NCBI RefSeq assembly: GCF_009905375.1
Contig: NW_027419822.1
Location: 1 to 64,000 of the forward strand
Reading direction: 5' to 3'
DNA length: 64,000 nucleotides
From: Apium graveolens
Taxonomy: Eukaryota; Streptophyta; Magnoliopsida; Apiales; Apiaceae
Position 1 is the stretch's first letter. Each line of letters begins with the position of its first letter. The notes beneath the pieces are model-generated. The model searched no databases. It had not been told where the DNA came from and was given only the letters and a program-made list of their open reading frames with translations. A program made the translations under genes and the position numbers. This document shows, in pieces, positions 18,560 through 32,400 of this stretch.

Positions 18560-21200
18560 TAATATAAATTTGTGTTTGATCTGATATTGTTCTATTGGTT
18601 TAACTGCTATTTTTTATTTATACACACAGCGTGATTTTGTAATTAATTGAATGTTATGGTGGGAGCAATTTATGTTTTATGGGCTCGAACATTTTTACTT
18701 TATTTAGTTCAATTGAATATTAATGAGTCGAATCTGTAGTTGAATAAATTAATGAGTCAAGTAGAATATTTAGCCTAGAGCTTGAGAAACCTTATTCGAA
18801 AAGAGAATAGAATTAGGGGAACTCTGAGGTGTCTAGTTAACCATTATATAAGCCATAAGTATCAAGTCCGCTTAGTTTTATTAAGATATATTACCATTTT
18901 TGTATATGATTATGGCCGAAACTCATATATTCTTCAGGGGCGATCCACCTCTATAAATGATAAATTTTCTCATGTATCATATTTTCAATTGTACTGGATC
19001 ATCTGGGATGATGATTAATAATCGATTGAGCCTAATATGGAAGATGCACAGTGGTGATACTTAGTGCTTTGTTAAGTGGTTGCAGAAAAAAAATATTTTG
19101 TTATAATTTCTATTTAAGAAGAAATATTCACAAAAAATAAGTACGAATCATGGTCTTTAAAAGGGCCACACCAAGTCTGTTTCTAAAGTTTGTTTTCATA
19201 TATTCTGATTGGCTAGGCTTATACTCATGACTTGGAAGCGAAACTGAACGTGTTACAAGAATAGAATGCACGTCTGCAACAAGCTTTGGTAAGTAGGACA
19301 CTGGCTACAACTTTGTTTTGTAAAACCAATCTGTATGTTTAGTATTAGTTCTCTTTTTGACTAGTGCATACATAAACAAGAAGCAACAAAGAGGATAAAG
19401 CAGCAGGCATGTTGACCACGTACTAATGATTTCATATATCAATGCAATACGCACATACTCTGTAATTTTGCAGACAATGGAATTTTCCCGAATCAAGTTC
19501 ATAAATAATTTCTTTCATTTTTTTTTCTTATAATCCCCATCAGAAAGTGAGGCAACTTGAAATTCCTAAATATAATTACAACTTGCAGATTAGTACATAG
19601 TGATGATATGCATATGAAAAATATTATTGCTTTTGAAGATTCAGTTATTAGAACAACGGGTTATGTGAATTTTTACATTGGATAAGCTATGGAAACCTAT
19701 GTAACCTGATGCAAATTGCTCAAAAGTTCTATGATAATAGTAAGAGAATCAACACATGGAAGTAAGTAATTTGAAGATTATATCTAAATGTTCATAACTA
19801 CATAAAGAATGGAAATTATTAATACTATAGAGGGCTATATATCATTAATGTTATACAGGCTGAAAGTCAAGATGGATTATCATTATTAAACAAACCTTAC
19901 CAGTAACTTTCTTATCTTCAACAGGTAGAATCGCAGGATACACTTGCCCTTTAATGCTAAACCTATGACTAAATGGAAGAAAGATAAATTGAAGCCGTAA
20001 TTTGTTAGACCAGTTAGAGATGTATACCTAACTGAAAGTCCTAAAATGAAAGCCCTAAAATGGAAACTTAAATCTAATCAACTGCAAAATAAAACAGTAT
20101 AAATAAATTGAGAGTAGAAAATCAAATTCAAAAAAAGGAGTTTTTAATTAACAGTTTATAATTTCAGTTTACAATTTGATTTTTGTTGAGAGCGAGTATA
20201 GTGTTTGAACTTTGTACTCCATCATTAGTACTGCATTACTTGATATATGGTCTTGAAACTGCATTATTTATACTGCATTATTTGTACTGCATTATTTGAG
20301 ATGAGTATTATTTGTAGCTCGCCAAAAATATTCGAAGTTTGCCGTAAAAAGCATCCCTCCTGTAATAATTGCAGATCTACCGGTGCTTTAAATATGAATA
20401 TGAATATGCGTGTAGTGTATAAAGAAGAAATCTACAGTGGATACCGTCCACATTCATTTTGGTTATAAGTAATACTTGGAAATAAATGTCAATAAGGAAA
20501 ATATTACAGGAAATAGAACATTGAAACATGATAGGAGCATATATAACCTAATAAAAATTTAGCTCAGTTTCTGGCCCCCAAACTCTACCTATTATATTCA
20601 ATGAATTTAAATTAAAAAAATGTCGTGTCCCCGTATTTGTGCCAACTGCCAAATGGTGTCGCCAGGTTCTAAATCTTTCAAAGTGCCAAATCTGATACTT
20701 GGATATGTTTGAATCTCCGTACCCGAGTCCAATTATTTAAAGCAGCTGCACCTACTGGATCCGGTAATTCCCAGAATAATATATAAGTGCAGAAAGCAAA
20801 TATAAGATAATTACTCTAGTCCCTTTAATATCTCTCTAAAGCCCCTATTAATCTTTTTGCATATATAGTAGAGAACTTAGTTCTTTCCTCTTCGGTAATT
20901 GTTCATGTTCCCAATTGAATACTTTCCGCTTCAGTAATTGTTCAATTCCTTATTGGCCCGTATGATTTGTAATGATTTGTAGATATATAGTCTTATTTAG
21001 TTATTTGTCCACGACTGTTGATGAAATTTACCTTGGTGGATGAATGAGGTCTCAAATATAATGTCTTGATAACTTCTAATCAGGGTCTTCATTTTGACCT
21101 TCTAGTCTTCTGTTGTAGAGAACAAGGAATTATTAGATGTGTACAGGCTCCTTTATTTCTTCCCCTTCTATAAATCTTAGTACCTTATTCTTACCAACCT
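18560..21200 (+). repeat. Module delta (further paralogue of gamma and beta)
   Basis: The left part (18560-19740) parallels gamma 16085-17280, and the right part (20340-21200) parallels beta 9925-12080, including the AGCAGCTGCACCTACTGGAT block (20741 on) and the GTACAGGCTC block. Everything is more decayed than in beta. Between them (19740-20330) I see no gene. R2 copy: about 49975-52620. Confidence 0.65.
19217..19288 (+). pseudogene. bZIP leucine-zipper exon, module delta copy 1 (stop codon)
   Basis: Same 72-bp exon with intact splice borders, reading AYTHDLEAKLNVLQE then TAG, then NARLQQAL. The stop makes it a clear pseudogene. The identical stop occurs at 50629-50700. Confidence 0.62.
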
Positions 21201-21209
21201 CAGAGCTCC

Positions 21210-21960
21210 ACTTCTGCTTATATTAGATGTTTTTGGATTCGACTCATAAGCTGTAATCCGATTTCTGACACAATACACCAGCATCGCAAAAGATTTATAT
21301 TTCTCATTACACAAATACATGAATCACTATTTTCTTTCGGTAAAACGCAGAACATACATAAAAATCTTTTAAGAGAATAATACCCAATATTCGATGTTCC
21401 GATCAAGAGTTTAGGCAAACTAATTTGACTCATCTAACTTTGGATGACAAATTATATTGAAACTTTTCCACAATTATGTTTCTCAAAACATACACCACTT
21501 CTCCCTGTTGTGTGGTACAACAATTAAAGTGTACAACATGTAGACTTTCTTGCACTACTACTGCCTCTTGTGCCCTCTGGCATTGAAGTGTATAATGGTT
21601 ATGTGCAGACTTTCTTGCTGGTAATTGCAATCTATGTAGTTAATTAGGTTGTAGTCTTAAGTTGTTTTTTTGGCTTGCTGTTTAAGTGCTTCTATTGACA
21701 ACTTGCTCTTTGAAATATCTCTCTGTAAGTGATCCATGATAGAATTTTCTTGAGAATATAATTTCTGGGTTGTGGTGCATTACAGAATGACCAAAAAATG
21801 TACTTTAAAACTATAAACAAAAGGGCGGAGAATAGTTTTAAGTTTAAAATGTGCCTTATGTATTTGTTAATGTATTTGTTGAGTGAGTGATTGAGTAATC
21901 AAGTTATGCTGCTTAATATACAATACCGGGCGTAATCTTAATTATATTCCTAAATGTTTT
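21210..21960. other. No gene recognised
   Basis: Two minus-strand open frames (21218-21433 and 21430-21630) are present in both R1 and R2 but show no family resemblance, no splice logic and cysteine-rich, low-complexity composition. I treat them as chance frames. Confidence 0.45.
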
Positions 21961-21966
21961 CTGAAG

Positions 21967-22019
21967 GTTCCCAGGCCTTATAATGCAAGCGAGGAGGAAT
22001 CTCTGTTTGTTTTCCCAAG
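21967..22019 (+). pseudogene. Exon-like block VPRPYNASEEESLF
   Basis: Between TCTGAAG and CCCAAG|GTATAT. It reads VPRPYNASEEESLFVFPR and ends with two bases of the next codon. R2 copy at 53384-53436. Its splice phase fits the block at 22113. Family not recognised. Confidence 0.4.
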
Positions 22020-22112
22020 GTATATACCAATTATCGTTATATTCACGTTGCAGTCTTTTTATTTGAAATCATAGTACCGATAACTTGATGCAGGTTTTAA
22101 AATTTTCTCTAG

Positions 22113-22251
22113 TTTTGCTCCTCCGCTTCAGTTGAAGCAAATGGTCATGCAAGAAACGAAGGATGGAGAGTTGATCATAATCCTCCTCCCAAGAAACAGA
22201 AGGATTACCGCGAAAGACTTCAGAGGAAGATTTAAAGCAGTGGCCCTACAG
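22113..22251 (+). pseudogene. Exon-like block, open in phase with the previous one
   Basis: After TTCTCTAG it stays open for 46 codons to CTACAG|GTTAAC, reading FAPPLQLKQMVMQETKDGEL and onward to RFKAVALQ. A second frame, with PPPKKQKDYRERLQRK, is also open, so the choice rests on splice phase. R2 copy at 53530-53668 is unchanged in reading. Family not recognised. Confidence 0.4.
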
Positions 22252-22732
22252 GTTAACTTTTGATGTATTTTCCTATTAATTTACATGACAAGTATATCCT
22301 AGTTACGCACGGTTTATTTAAAAGTACTTTTTTGCAGATATATTGTTTTTTTTCCCTTTACCAACACGGCCTTAATCGGTATTTAAAAATAAATAAATTA
22401 TATGACAGCAAAAGATAGTGATTGTGTTGCAAGTTTCCAAATGCTATATGCTGATTGGATCCATGGACGCCTCCACATGTTTGATAACTTTGAGATGATA
22501 CGAACCTATGGTTATAGAAACATTTCGTACTTGGTGAAGTTGTATTATCTCTTTTGTAGTTTGCCTGTGTATATGTTTTCACATCTAAGATCATATTTGT
22601 AGGTATAGAAATGGCAGGACAGTAAAAATTGTAGGCAAATGGTTTCTTGGGTACATGAATGTTGGTGATTATTATCAATCCACATATATTAATATGAATT
22701 TGTTGACAGCTTTCTTTCTTTGTCTTCCATAG

Positions 22733-22820
22733 TTATGAGTTTCGACTTAGGGTTTCTCTTTCATCTTGTGGGAATCTCAACATGATATCGCACATCCGGA
22801 ACATTGACAGCAGCCTTTAG
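22733..22820 (+). pseudogene. Exon-like block YEFRLRVSLSS
   Basis: After TCTTCCATAG it is open for 28 codons to TAG (22818-22820), reading YEFRLRVSLSSCGNLNMISH. R2 copy at about 54149-54236. It may be the end of the gene fragment at 21967-22251. Unknown family. Confidence 0.3.
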
Positions 22821-22829
22821 TTTCTCATT

Positions 22830-23301
22830 TGGCTACCATACATATTTGTCTGTTTCGGATATCTGGTATGCACTGACATTTTTGAACCTAAATACTCTGT
22901 CACTGGTTGTAATGTGTTGTGACATGAAATAAAACAAAGATCATAGAAACAGGACTGGGCTAAGTTGGCAGTGACATTTAAGTACCTATTAAAACCTCTG
23001 CTATTTGTAAATGGTTGACGTTTTCGTGCTATGTATGTATTTCATTTAGTAATCTTTTGCATATCACCAAAATGGTGCTACTGAGTACAATGCTACATTT
23101 TCAACTCCCTCTCACTGTTAGTTTCTAAGGGAATATATTACTTACTTAAAAGTAGAAGAGGCTTATGCTAAACGCTGCTTTAATATTCTTTGAAAGCATT
23201 TCATTTGTTTTAAGTAGGTGAAATAAAGTTAAGTGCGTTTACCTTTTATCAACACAATATGAGAGAAAAATGATCATACTGACACGTGTAAATTACTGCC
23301 A
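22830..23301. other. Non-coding end of the repeat unit
   Basis: No coding signal. Almost identical to the end of R2 (54250-54717) and runs smoothly into the next unit. Confidence 0.6.
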
Positions 23302-26300
23302 CATTTAGTACATGCACAATACATTTAAGTTATAGTTGAAACACATGTGTGCGTTATGTTTTACATAAGTGACACTTGAAGGCTTTTCAGATGTGCCATT
23401 TAGACACTTCTCCTTCTCAATGTTATTTTGATCATTTGCCACATAATAATAAAGGAGAAGGAATGTAGACTTTGCGATCTTGTTGCTTAATTAGATTTCT
23501 TGATATATGAAGGCTTGCCGAAGTGAAATTTACAGTATTTAGCTCGTCCTCTTTTGTTTCTGCTAAATTCATATGGTTTTACAGTGAAGTGAGGATAGAA
23601 GGTTTGGAAACATTGGATTATCTAGACAACCTGTCTGATCGAAAATGCTTCACTGAACAAGGAGATGCAATTACTTTTGAATCTGAGGTATAGTCTTATG
23701 TGTGGTTCCCTAGTACTTAGTTTTTTACTTCAATAGTGCACAATAAATGAGCATAGCTGTCATCATCTCCCGTTTAGCGACACTCTTCTTCGAATTAAGG
23801 GATGTAAAAACTTAATTATGAACTAAGATTAGTGGAGGAGAATATGTGCAGTAAACCTCCTCATAAAACGTATATCAATTTTAGATATATAGAAGGGAGG
23901 AATATGAAATTTCCGGACTCTATTCACTTATACAATCTTGATTATCTATGTGTGTGTGTATACTGTGTGTGTATACATATGATTGTGGCACAGTTAGACC
24001 ATTTGACTGAATTATTTTACTATCTTTAAGTTTGTTCTGTGATTTTTTTTAATTTTATTATCGAACTGCTACTTCTACTTCATAAATTTCTGAAATACTA
24101 ATGAAGAAAATGCTCCATGAATCCCCTCCCCCGTTGACATATAGTTTCCAGGTAATTATCCATTCTTTTTAAATTAATGCAAGATTTGTAATATTTGTTG
24201 TTATTTTTTTAGATATTATTATTTGCTATTATTTTATTTTTATTATTGAATATCATGCAACTAAAATCAATAGATTTTTTGCAAAAAAAAATAGATAAGT
24301 CCCACTAGAATTGAAATACTACCCAACATAATACCTATGTGATCAGTGCAACCATATTGAGAGGTTAAGAAACACATAAATCACATTTGGTTGATGCAAA
24401 AGTAGTTAATTTTTACCTTTTAAGTATTCACATTTGGAGTTATAAATCTCATATGGATACTCTGAATACCATATTTATCATTTTGTCATTTGTACCTTTG
24501 AGGTATCAATTTTTTTGGGTACGTATTCCAAATTACTCCATTGGAGACCGGTCACAACTCATTCTGAATGGTTTACATAGTTAATGTTTGTTAGATCTTT
24601 TACCGACAATATTAAATCATACATATTTTACTTATTCATTGAAGTGGTGTGCATGACTGTAACATGAGAAGGTCTAGTAATAAGTTCCTTAAGGTTAATA
24701 TTATTGATCTTGTTATATACTTGTTTCTTATAATTTTCTGAACCAGTGTCCTGGTTTTCAGCCGTTGCTTGAGGAAGCTGTTGCAGGCCATCTAAAGCCA
24801 TAGCATCTGACCGTGATTGGCTCAGATGAAGCCTCAAAATATTATTCCTGCGGATTCTTCTTCAATGTCCATCCAATTATTTAGAGCAGCTGCAACCTAC
24901 TAGATGCGGTAATGCCCAGAAACATGGGTGCAGAAAGTAAAAGGTGCAGATAATACTTTAGTCTCTTCATTTTTTTCAAAGTCCCCGTTTATTATCTTTT
25001 TGCGTATATAGTTGATAAATACTTGGTATTCCTTCCTTTCCTCTGCGGTAATTGTTCGTATTCCCAATTGAATACCGCTTTGGAGATTGTTCAGATTCCA
25101 AATTGGCATAGAATTTGTAGATATATAAAGTCTTACTTTTTCACAACTGTTGAAAGAATTTACTTTACTGGATATGTGAGGTCTTCTGTTGTAGCCAAAG
25201 AAATATTAAATGTGTACAGGCTCCTTCATTTTCCTAGTCCAGATACCATGACTAAAGTTCATTTAATTTTATCTGAACAACAGATAGTAAGATTGCAGTT
25301 TTCCAGTGTACTGGGCCTAGTTCTCACTTTCTTCCATTGTAAAAGGTTAACGTTCCCATTGGGTACAAAACTGGTCTCATAAGTTTCTGTAGCAAAACTT
25401 ATGTTATTCCATGTGACCACATATTCTCATAAGCCTTAACTTCTTTTTTCTCTTAACTTCTTATAGCAGATATAGACGCTATTCTATCCCCTGATAATGG
25501 CCGTACAGTATTTTCAGAGTAAACTTTCTTGTCGAATATGGACTTAGAGAGTATTTGTTTAATATGAAATTAAACTAATAGCGCCATAAATTAAATAGGG
25601 ATTAATGCCTGGCTTAAAGAAAAAAGTGCTTATCCATGATATATGTCCAAACTGCATATGTATATGCATATTAAATGAACACAAGTATGTTAAACGTAAT
25701 AAAAGGGAGCAAGGTCGTCTTTCATTTCGCTTGGTTATAGGATTACTTGTATTGCCATATTAGTTTTAGTTGGTCTCTGTGATGAGGGAAGATAAAGTGA
25801 AAACTCATTTGATGAAGTATTGGATCATATATACACCACCTGATTATAGCATGTGCTTGATTATAATGATCTTTTCTTTTTTACTACAGAGTGGTATAAT
25901 CCCTATTTTTTGTGGGGAATGTTTCGACGTTGTCATGGAAAGCTTAGAAGTGCAATCGAAGGAAAGGTAGTTGAAGACGTGAATATTGACGATGATGTCG
26001 ACATACTAGGCGGGGGACTTTTGGGACCGGTTTATGTATTATTCCAAAGCAGTCATCAATTCTAATTCTGCTAGAATTCTTAGAGATTGAACTAAATATT
26101 ATTTTGCGGATTCGTAGAGATTTTGACATAGACGATATTCCTTCTGAACCTACGTCAAATTCCAATTCTGCTGAAGTTCGTAGAATTTATTCTTACATGA
26201 ACGGCGTTTTACCTGACCAAGTAAAAGTCTTCAACTCACTAATCAACAATCCTATTGACAATTAAAAGTCAAGAAAGTTAACAAGATTTAAAAACCCAAC

Positions 26301-28001
26301 CTGCAGTCAGATTATGTACCTTGTTCAAGTATAATGTTTTCTTTCACATTCCTAAAGTACAAATTGCTTCTCATAATGTAAAGATAATAATAACACCAAG
26401 TATATTTGTTGTTAGCCCTATATGGTACATGCGTAGAAAAATGTCTAAAATGGCACGCATGTAAAAACAGCCCAAAATAGTATGTAGAAACGCAGAAAAT
26501 GGTAATGTTTAGCTAAAACACTAAATTGCTTAGCGTGTTGGTTGTTATTAATACTATTTTTTTCCTTTTTTTGTCCATGACGCTAGATGAACTTGTGGTT
26601 GAGGTTTTTAATTTTTTTTTGTTATGCTAAACATTACTTAAGTTAGATCGCTTTAAGTAACGCTTTCCCCAATTTTTTCTAATTGGATTGTTGTGCATTT
26701 TACTAAGTTTTAATATTTTTAAAATTTTAACGGGGCATTTTGAACCCTACAAAATTAAAAACTGCTAAATTAGATATTAGAATTTTAATTGGAGTTTGAT
26801 TTCTAAAATCCTGAATTCAATATCAATGTACCAATTATTAATTTATTATTTTAATATTTCAAAAATCTAAATGGAAGTTGTTGAACTTTAGGAGCCCGTA
26901 AGGTTTATCTAGTGCGCACCCGATGGGTAGCGGCCGCCGGTTACCTACGTTAAAAAAAAATTGTTCAAGATTGTTAAATTAGCTGTCATTTATTAAAAAA
27001 AATTGGATATTCAATTAGTTTATTAATTAAAATCCAAAAAAAATTATAATAATAATTAAAACTGAATAAATACGTATCAAGATAAATCAAATCATAGTCT
27101 TTTTGAACAAAACTACGATCGTTGATCGGATCTTTCACTGTTGTATATTTCTCGCTCGCATTGTTGACATATACATCATTTTATAAAGACAATCCAACAA
27201 TCTGTTGAAATTGTGAGAACACAGAAATTTGACGTGTCGAAACGCATTCGAACAATTAATAATAGTCGTAATCTGATAGGACCCCTATCAATGAACCAAT
27301 ATACGAAATTTTGTAGATGTACGATTCCAGAGAACAAAACAAACAAACTAAACTCTCACAATGAGAGAGAACAAAACACAATATATAGTTAAGAAAACCT
27401 ATACATAGAACTAAAACTCTTAATGAAGAGATAGATTTATTTGAAGTAAATAAAAATTAGGAAAAATTATCAAAACAGTGTTTATCATTAACCAATCGAA
27501 AAAATAAGAATTAAGATTTTGCGAAAGAGAGAGATAGGAGGGCAACTAGTTTTTAAATATTTCTAATATCCAAAGTGAATTATTGAACCTAAAAAATTTA
27601 TTAAATAAGGATACACCCCTAAGTTTATAAATATTAATTTAAAAATGACTATTGAAAAAATAATATTAAATGATATTTACAGCCGAAAAATAGCACACAA
27701 TAAGAAATTTAAAATAATAATTATAATAATTTATATACTACGTGTAATTTTATAATACAAAATTAAGTTAGCAATTAAAAAATATAAAAAAAAATATTAA
27801 ATGTTTTATTATTTAAATTATTTAAAATTATAACCTTAAAAATATTTAAAATTACTCATATAAATTGCAACAATCAACCAAACATGATATTAATATACTA
27901 TCAATATCAATTATAGCAATCAACTAAACATACGTCATATGATATTAGTTTCATATATCGTTAACCCAATACCACCTTCCAAACCCTTGTCATTCCCCTA
28001 A

Positions 28002-28757
28002 CAAGTGAAATGACCTCCTGAAGATAAACTCTTAATTAGCGCATGGTTGAATGTGTCGATTGATCCCTTGATCGGGGCGAATAAAAAGGGTGAATTTTGG
28101 GATCAAATTTGTAACTATTGTGAATAAAGTAATCACGGTATTATCAAAAGAGGGGTAATATCTATCAAAAAAAGGTGGCAACGAATAAATGAAGGGGCTT
28201 AGCAATATAGAACATGTTATAAGGAAGCTGTCTCAAAAATGGGGAGTGGTACAAATTTGGACAACATAATTGCGGGAGCTCATGGTTTCCATAAAACTAA
28301 ATACAATAAGAAGTTTAATTTTGACAAGCATTGGAATGATCTAAAGAGACATCCTAAATGGAGACAGCCTAAAGAGACAAATAATGGAAGTGCAAAGAGA
28401 ACTAAATTTAGTGATTTTGGGAACTACTCATCATTGATGAATGAAACACCAACAGATGAGAATGTTGTTGAATCACCGGTTCGTCCTAAAGGTACAAAAG
28501 CAGCTAAGAGGGAGGGGAAAAAAAGGCAGAGTTTAATGATCTTAAAAAAAAGATTATGAAGAAATAAAAGCTAGTTTATGCAAGAGATTAGATCTAATGG
28601 CAGAGTTCAATGAACTTAAGAAAAAGAGGAGGCTAGGAAAGAGAATGAATCAGATATGCAACTTCTTACGCTTGATACTAGTATAATGAAAGAGGCTCAA
28701 CGAGAGATTTATGCCAAAATTATTGAGGAAGTCAAATCAAGACGCAGGTGGAACTAG
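28002..28757 (+). pseudogene. Harbinger ORF1 SANT/Myb-like, copy 2
   Basis: Same degenerate N-terminus and the same open middle part (28239-28559) as copy 1, with one amino-acid difference (IIAGAHGF rather than IIAVAHGF). The left breakpoint of the 8.4-kb duplication lies inside it at 28379. Confidence 0.75.
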
Positions 28758-29029
28758 CCATTGGAATCTAGTTGCTTGTTTATTTTTATTTGGAATTAGT
28801 TGTTGGAAACTAGTTGTTCGTTTGATTCTGTTTGGAATAAGTTCTTGGAAGCTAGTTTTTGTTTGTTTCTATTTGGAACTAGCCGTTGTAATTTAGTTCT
28901 TGTTTATTTTTAGTTCAAACTAGCCGTTTTCTTTTATTATTTGTATCTCCTATAAAACATGTATGTTCTTTGTGATAGTCTGCAACTCATTTTTTTCATT
29001 CACAGTGCAATCAAAATATATACTACGGA

Positions 29030-30243
29030 TGAGAACTCTGATTTGTCTAAAGAATTTATTGAAGAAGGCTCGTCAACCACGACTAAACGAGTGATATGCA
29101 AAGACCGTGAAGCGGGTCATGAACGATTGGAGAGAGATTATTTTGCTCAAAATCCAGTATACCCTCTAGATACATTCCGACGACGGTTTCGAATGGGAAG
29201 ACACGTGGTCCTTCGAATTGTGGATGCTCTTTCAAATTTTGATCCATATTTTCAGCAGAAGGTTGATGCATTGGAAAGAAAGGGCCTATCACCTTTACAA
29301 AATTCACGGCGGCCATACGCATGTTGGCATATGGAATTGGAACGGATGCAGTTGATGATTATGTGTGCATTGGTACGTCCACTGCAATTGAATGCTTGAA
29401 AAAATTTGTTACCAATATTATTTTAATTTTTGAGAGTGAATATTTGCGAAAGCCAAACTCAAATGATGTACAACGTCTCATAAAAATGGGAAAGGCTCGC
29501 GGTTTTCCCGGAATGATGGGGAGTATTGACTACATGCATTTGCAGTGGAAAAATTGCCCTAAAGCATGGAAAGGGATGTTCATGAGGGGTCATAAAGGAG
29601 TTCCAACAATATTGCTTAATGTTGTTGCCTCATCGGACCTATGGATATGACATGCATTTTTCGGAGTTGCTGGTTCTAATAACGACATGAATGTGTTAGA
29701 CCGATAATCGATATTTGATGATGTACTAGAAGGTCGTGCTCCTGAGGTAAATTACAATATTAATGGTAACAACTATAACATGGGGTACTATCTAACAGAT
29801 GGAATCTATCCTGAATGGGCTACGTTCGTGAAACAATTCCACGCCCACAGGGTGAAAAGAGAAAATTGTTCTCCAAATATCAAGAAGGTCATCGAAAAAA
29901 CGTAGAAATGACATTTGGCGTGTTGCAATCTCAATTTGCAATTGTACATGATCCAACACAATTTTGGGATAAAGAAGATCTCGCTAAAATAATGAGAGCG
30001 TGTATTATACTACATAATATGATCGTTGAGGATGAGAGAGACACATACGCCACTCCCTTTGGCGCTTTACCATCTTACGATGATGCAACATATGACTTAA
30101 CGCCTCCAAACTTAGGCGAAGAATCTTTAGCCTCTAATGAAATGTATATCGGAAGGACTATCCAACTTTGTAACAGGCAGAAACACCGTCAACTACAATT
30201 CGATCTGGTTGAGCATATCACAATGTTCCATAATAATGATTAA
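29030..30243 (+). pseudogene. PIF/Harbinger DDE transposase, copy 2 (broken)
   Basis: The best-preserved copy at the 3' end. After the shared frameshift near 29835, a single frame (to 30243) runs [51 protein letters not shown] to the stop. It lacks the two private deletions of copy 1. It keeps the shared frameshift after GLSPLQ, TGA at 29648-29650 and TAA near 29705. Confidence 0.85.
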
Positions 30244-30895
30244 CTAGCTCTGTAGCCCGTGCAATGCACGGACATGCTCTATATTGGGCGAATCGATATT
30301 ATTTTAGTTTTTCTTGTTGATAATATTTCATGTTGTCCCCCCTCCTAATGATGATGGATTTATTTTTGTATATGAGTAGATTTTTATTTTAATGACATTG
30401 GTGCAATAGTGTTTATCTACAATTAACGTAGAGACTTGTAGTGACATTTCTTGTTTTTTACTGTTAAGGACGATCCATGGAAATTTTTTAGAAATTTTAG
30501 TAATTTTACATAATATAGTTGTTTGTTTACATAATATTTTATTTTATAATTGTTATTTGAATTTTAGTATTCTTCAATTTTAATTTCCGACCTCAGTAAC
30601 TCTTTCCCCTCTCTCAAAAAATATTAATAAATCCACATCTCACGGCATACTAGGCGCTTTCGGGTTGTATTTTAATATGTAAACTTTACCAAGATTATTT
30701 ATTTTAGTTAATATTATATGTTCATGCCATAATGACGGAGTAAAATACCAATATAAACCAACATTATCATATATTTTATGAATTATGATGACCATAAGTT
30801 AAAGTTTTTTTTTACATAAATTCACACATACATATACATATATATATGTGTGTGTATATATTATATATACATATATATATATATGTGTGTGTATT

Positions 30896-30958
<63 letters not shown>

Positions 30959-31361
30959 GCCCATAATTTATTTATTTTTGTGTAAATACAAAAATATAAT
31001 ACTTAAAGTATGACATGGTTAGATATAAATATATATTCAGTTAGAGGTATCAATGGTTCTGATCCACATAATCATATTTAATATATAAGTTTATCTAGTT
31101 CATTTGTTTGTAATATTTAATTCGCAAATGTTTATAATAGATCTAAATATTAGTGTTAATGTGATAAATATGGTATATGTCAGTCAACTGTGTTATTAAA
31201 GGTCACTGGTAGGCTGTGATAATATCATTAAAATTAATGACGAACAATAATATTTGGTACAAATAAAATTTATTATAATTTAAATGTACTACCACTTTTT
31301 ATAAATAACATGATTTTGTACTCAAGTTTCTCATGTATTAATATTATTTATTTTGTTATAA

Positions 31362-31392
<31 letters not shown>

Positions 31393-32053
31393 ATTATTAT
31401 TAATATAATATAAATAATAATAATTATTATTATTAGAATTTTTAATATATATGTTTTATAAACCTGCTATTAAAATGAAATATTTTTTCTTTTTAATGAA
31501 ATTTAAAATTATTACTATTAATATTAATATTTAATTTTACTTTATATTTAAAATTCACTTATTTATATTATTAATTTGATAATTAATAATGTATGTATTC
31601 TCGTTTTTAGAATTTAACTTACGTTAAAAATAAGGACAATTTTTGTAGACAAAAAAATTTGAATCATTAACTAAAAGGGAAATTTAAGGGAAATTTCATT
31701 TGAAGATGAGGGTTTTTAATTTTCGGAGCAAATAAAAAGGATAAGACAATACTACGTCATGCCAAATAGAAAAATAAATTGAGGGTAATATAATATTTTT
31801 TATTGTCTTGCTCTGATAATTAAGAACCTGCTCTGAAAATATAACATCTCTAACTAAATTATTATATATATACATATATACGTACATACGTACATATGTT
31901 TGGATGTATGTATGTATACATGCGTGCATGTATTTCTATAATAATTAGTTATAAATGAATATGTATATATTAAGTATGCAATTATTAATCTATATTAGTA
32001 AGTCATAACTTAGGTATTATATGATCCATGCATATATCTCTATAATAATTAGT

Positions 32054-32084
<31 letters not shown>

Positions 32085-32246
32085 TAAGTATGCAACAACT
32101 AATCGATATTAATAAGTTAATGATGTGATAACTTATGTATTATATGAATTCTTATGCAATGGTTATCATTTAAATTTTTTATACTAATTTTTTAATAGAG
32201 TATGTAAATTTTATGAAGAAATTATTTTTAATGACTTACATATTAA
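30244..32246 (-). mobile_element. Helitron copy 2, truncated at its 5' end
   Basis: Keeps the CTAG end (30244-30247) and hairpin (30257-30271). The sequence leaves the Helitron at about 32246 and, after about a dozen A/T filler bases, resumes at a position equal to 9430 in R1. The minisatellite, the TCTACTATATATC terminus and the Harbinger tail are gone, a deletion of about 550 bp. Confidence 0.75.
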
Positions 32247-32375
32247 AAATTATTTTTTAAAGTTGGACTTGGGCTTTGAATAGGAGCTAGTTGACCCCCT
32301 AAGTTGACCCCCTAATTTACCAAGCCCATGTTTTGCTTACTGGGCTTCAAAAGTAAGGAAATGGCACTTGCTCGG

Positions 32376-32400
32376 CCTATATAATACGGCTTAGGGTTAG
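32376..32400 (+). promoter_or_regulatory. TATA box and telo-box, module beta 2a
   Basis: Same CTATATAATA plus TTAGGGTTAGG arrangement as at 9534. The deletion upstream brings it closer to the Helitron remnant. Confidence 0.48.

Larger units (their letters stand above)
1..23301 (+). repeat. Large direct repeat, copy R1
   Basis: The sequence from base 1 is found again almost unchanged from 23302 and from 54718. The order of blocks is alpha module, Harbinger, Helitron, beta module, spacer, gamma module with PIN exons, delta module. The ends of R1 and R2 also match each other, so the phase of the repeat is arbitrary and the array may extend to the left of the window. Differences from the other copies are mainly single-base changes, short indels and microsatellite length. 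Confidence 0.95.
28002..30243 (+). mobile_element. PIF/Harbinger-type DNA transposon, copy H2 (dead)
   Basis: Collinear with H1, with both genes broken by the same older lesions. It shares many single-base states with H3 (for example TAAACGAGTG where H1 and H4 have TAAACCAGTG), as expected if H3 was made from it. Confidence 0.85.

Noticed and set aside
21218..21630. Two adjacent minus-strand ORFs present in R1 and R2
   Set aside because: No motif, no supporting splice or promoter signals. Conservation is explained by the duplication.
1..23301. The 23-kb unit as an LTR retrotransposon pair or a giant transposon
   Set aside because: No matching LTRs or terminal repeats at unit borders, and unit ends run smoothly into the next unit. 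Segmental duplication explains it.
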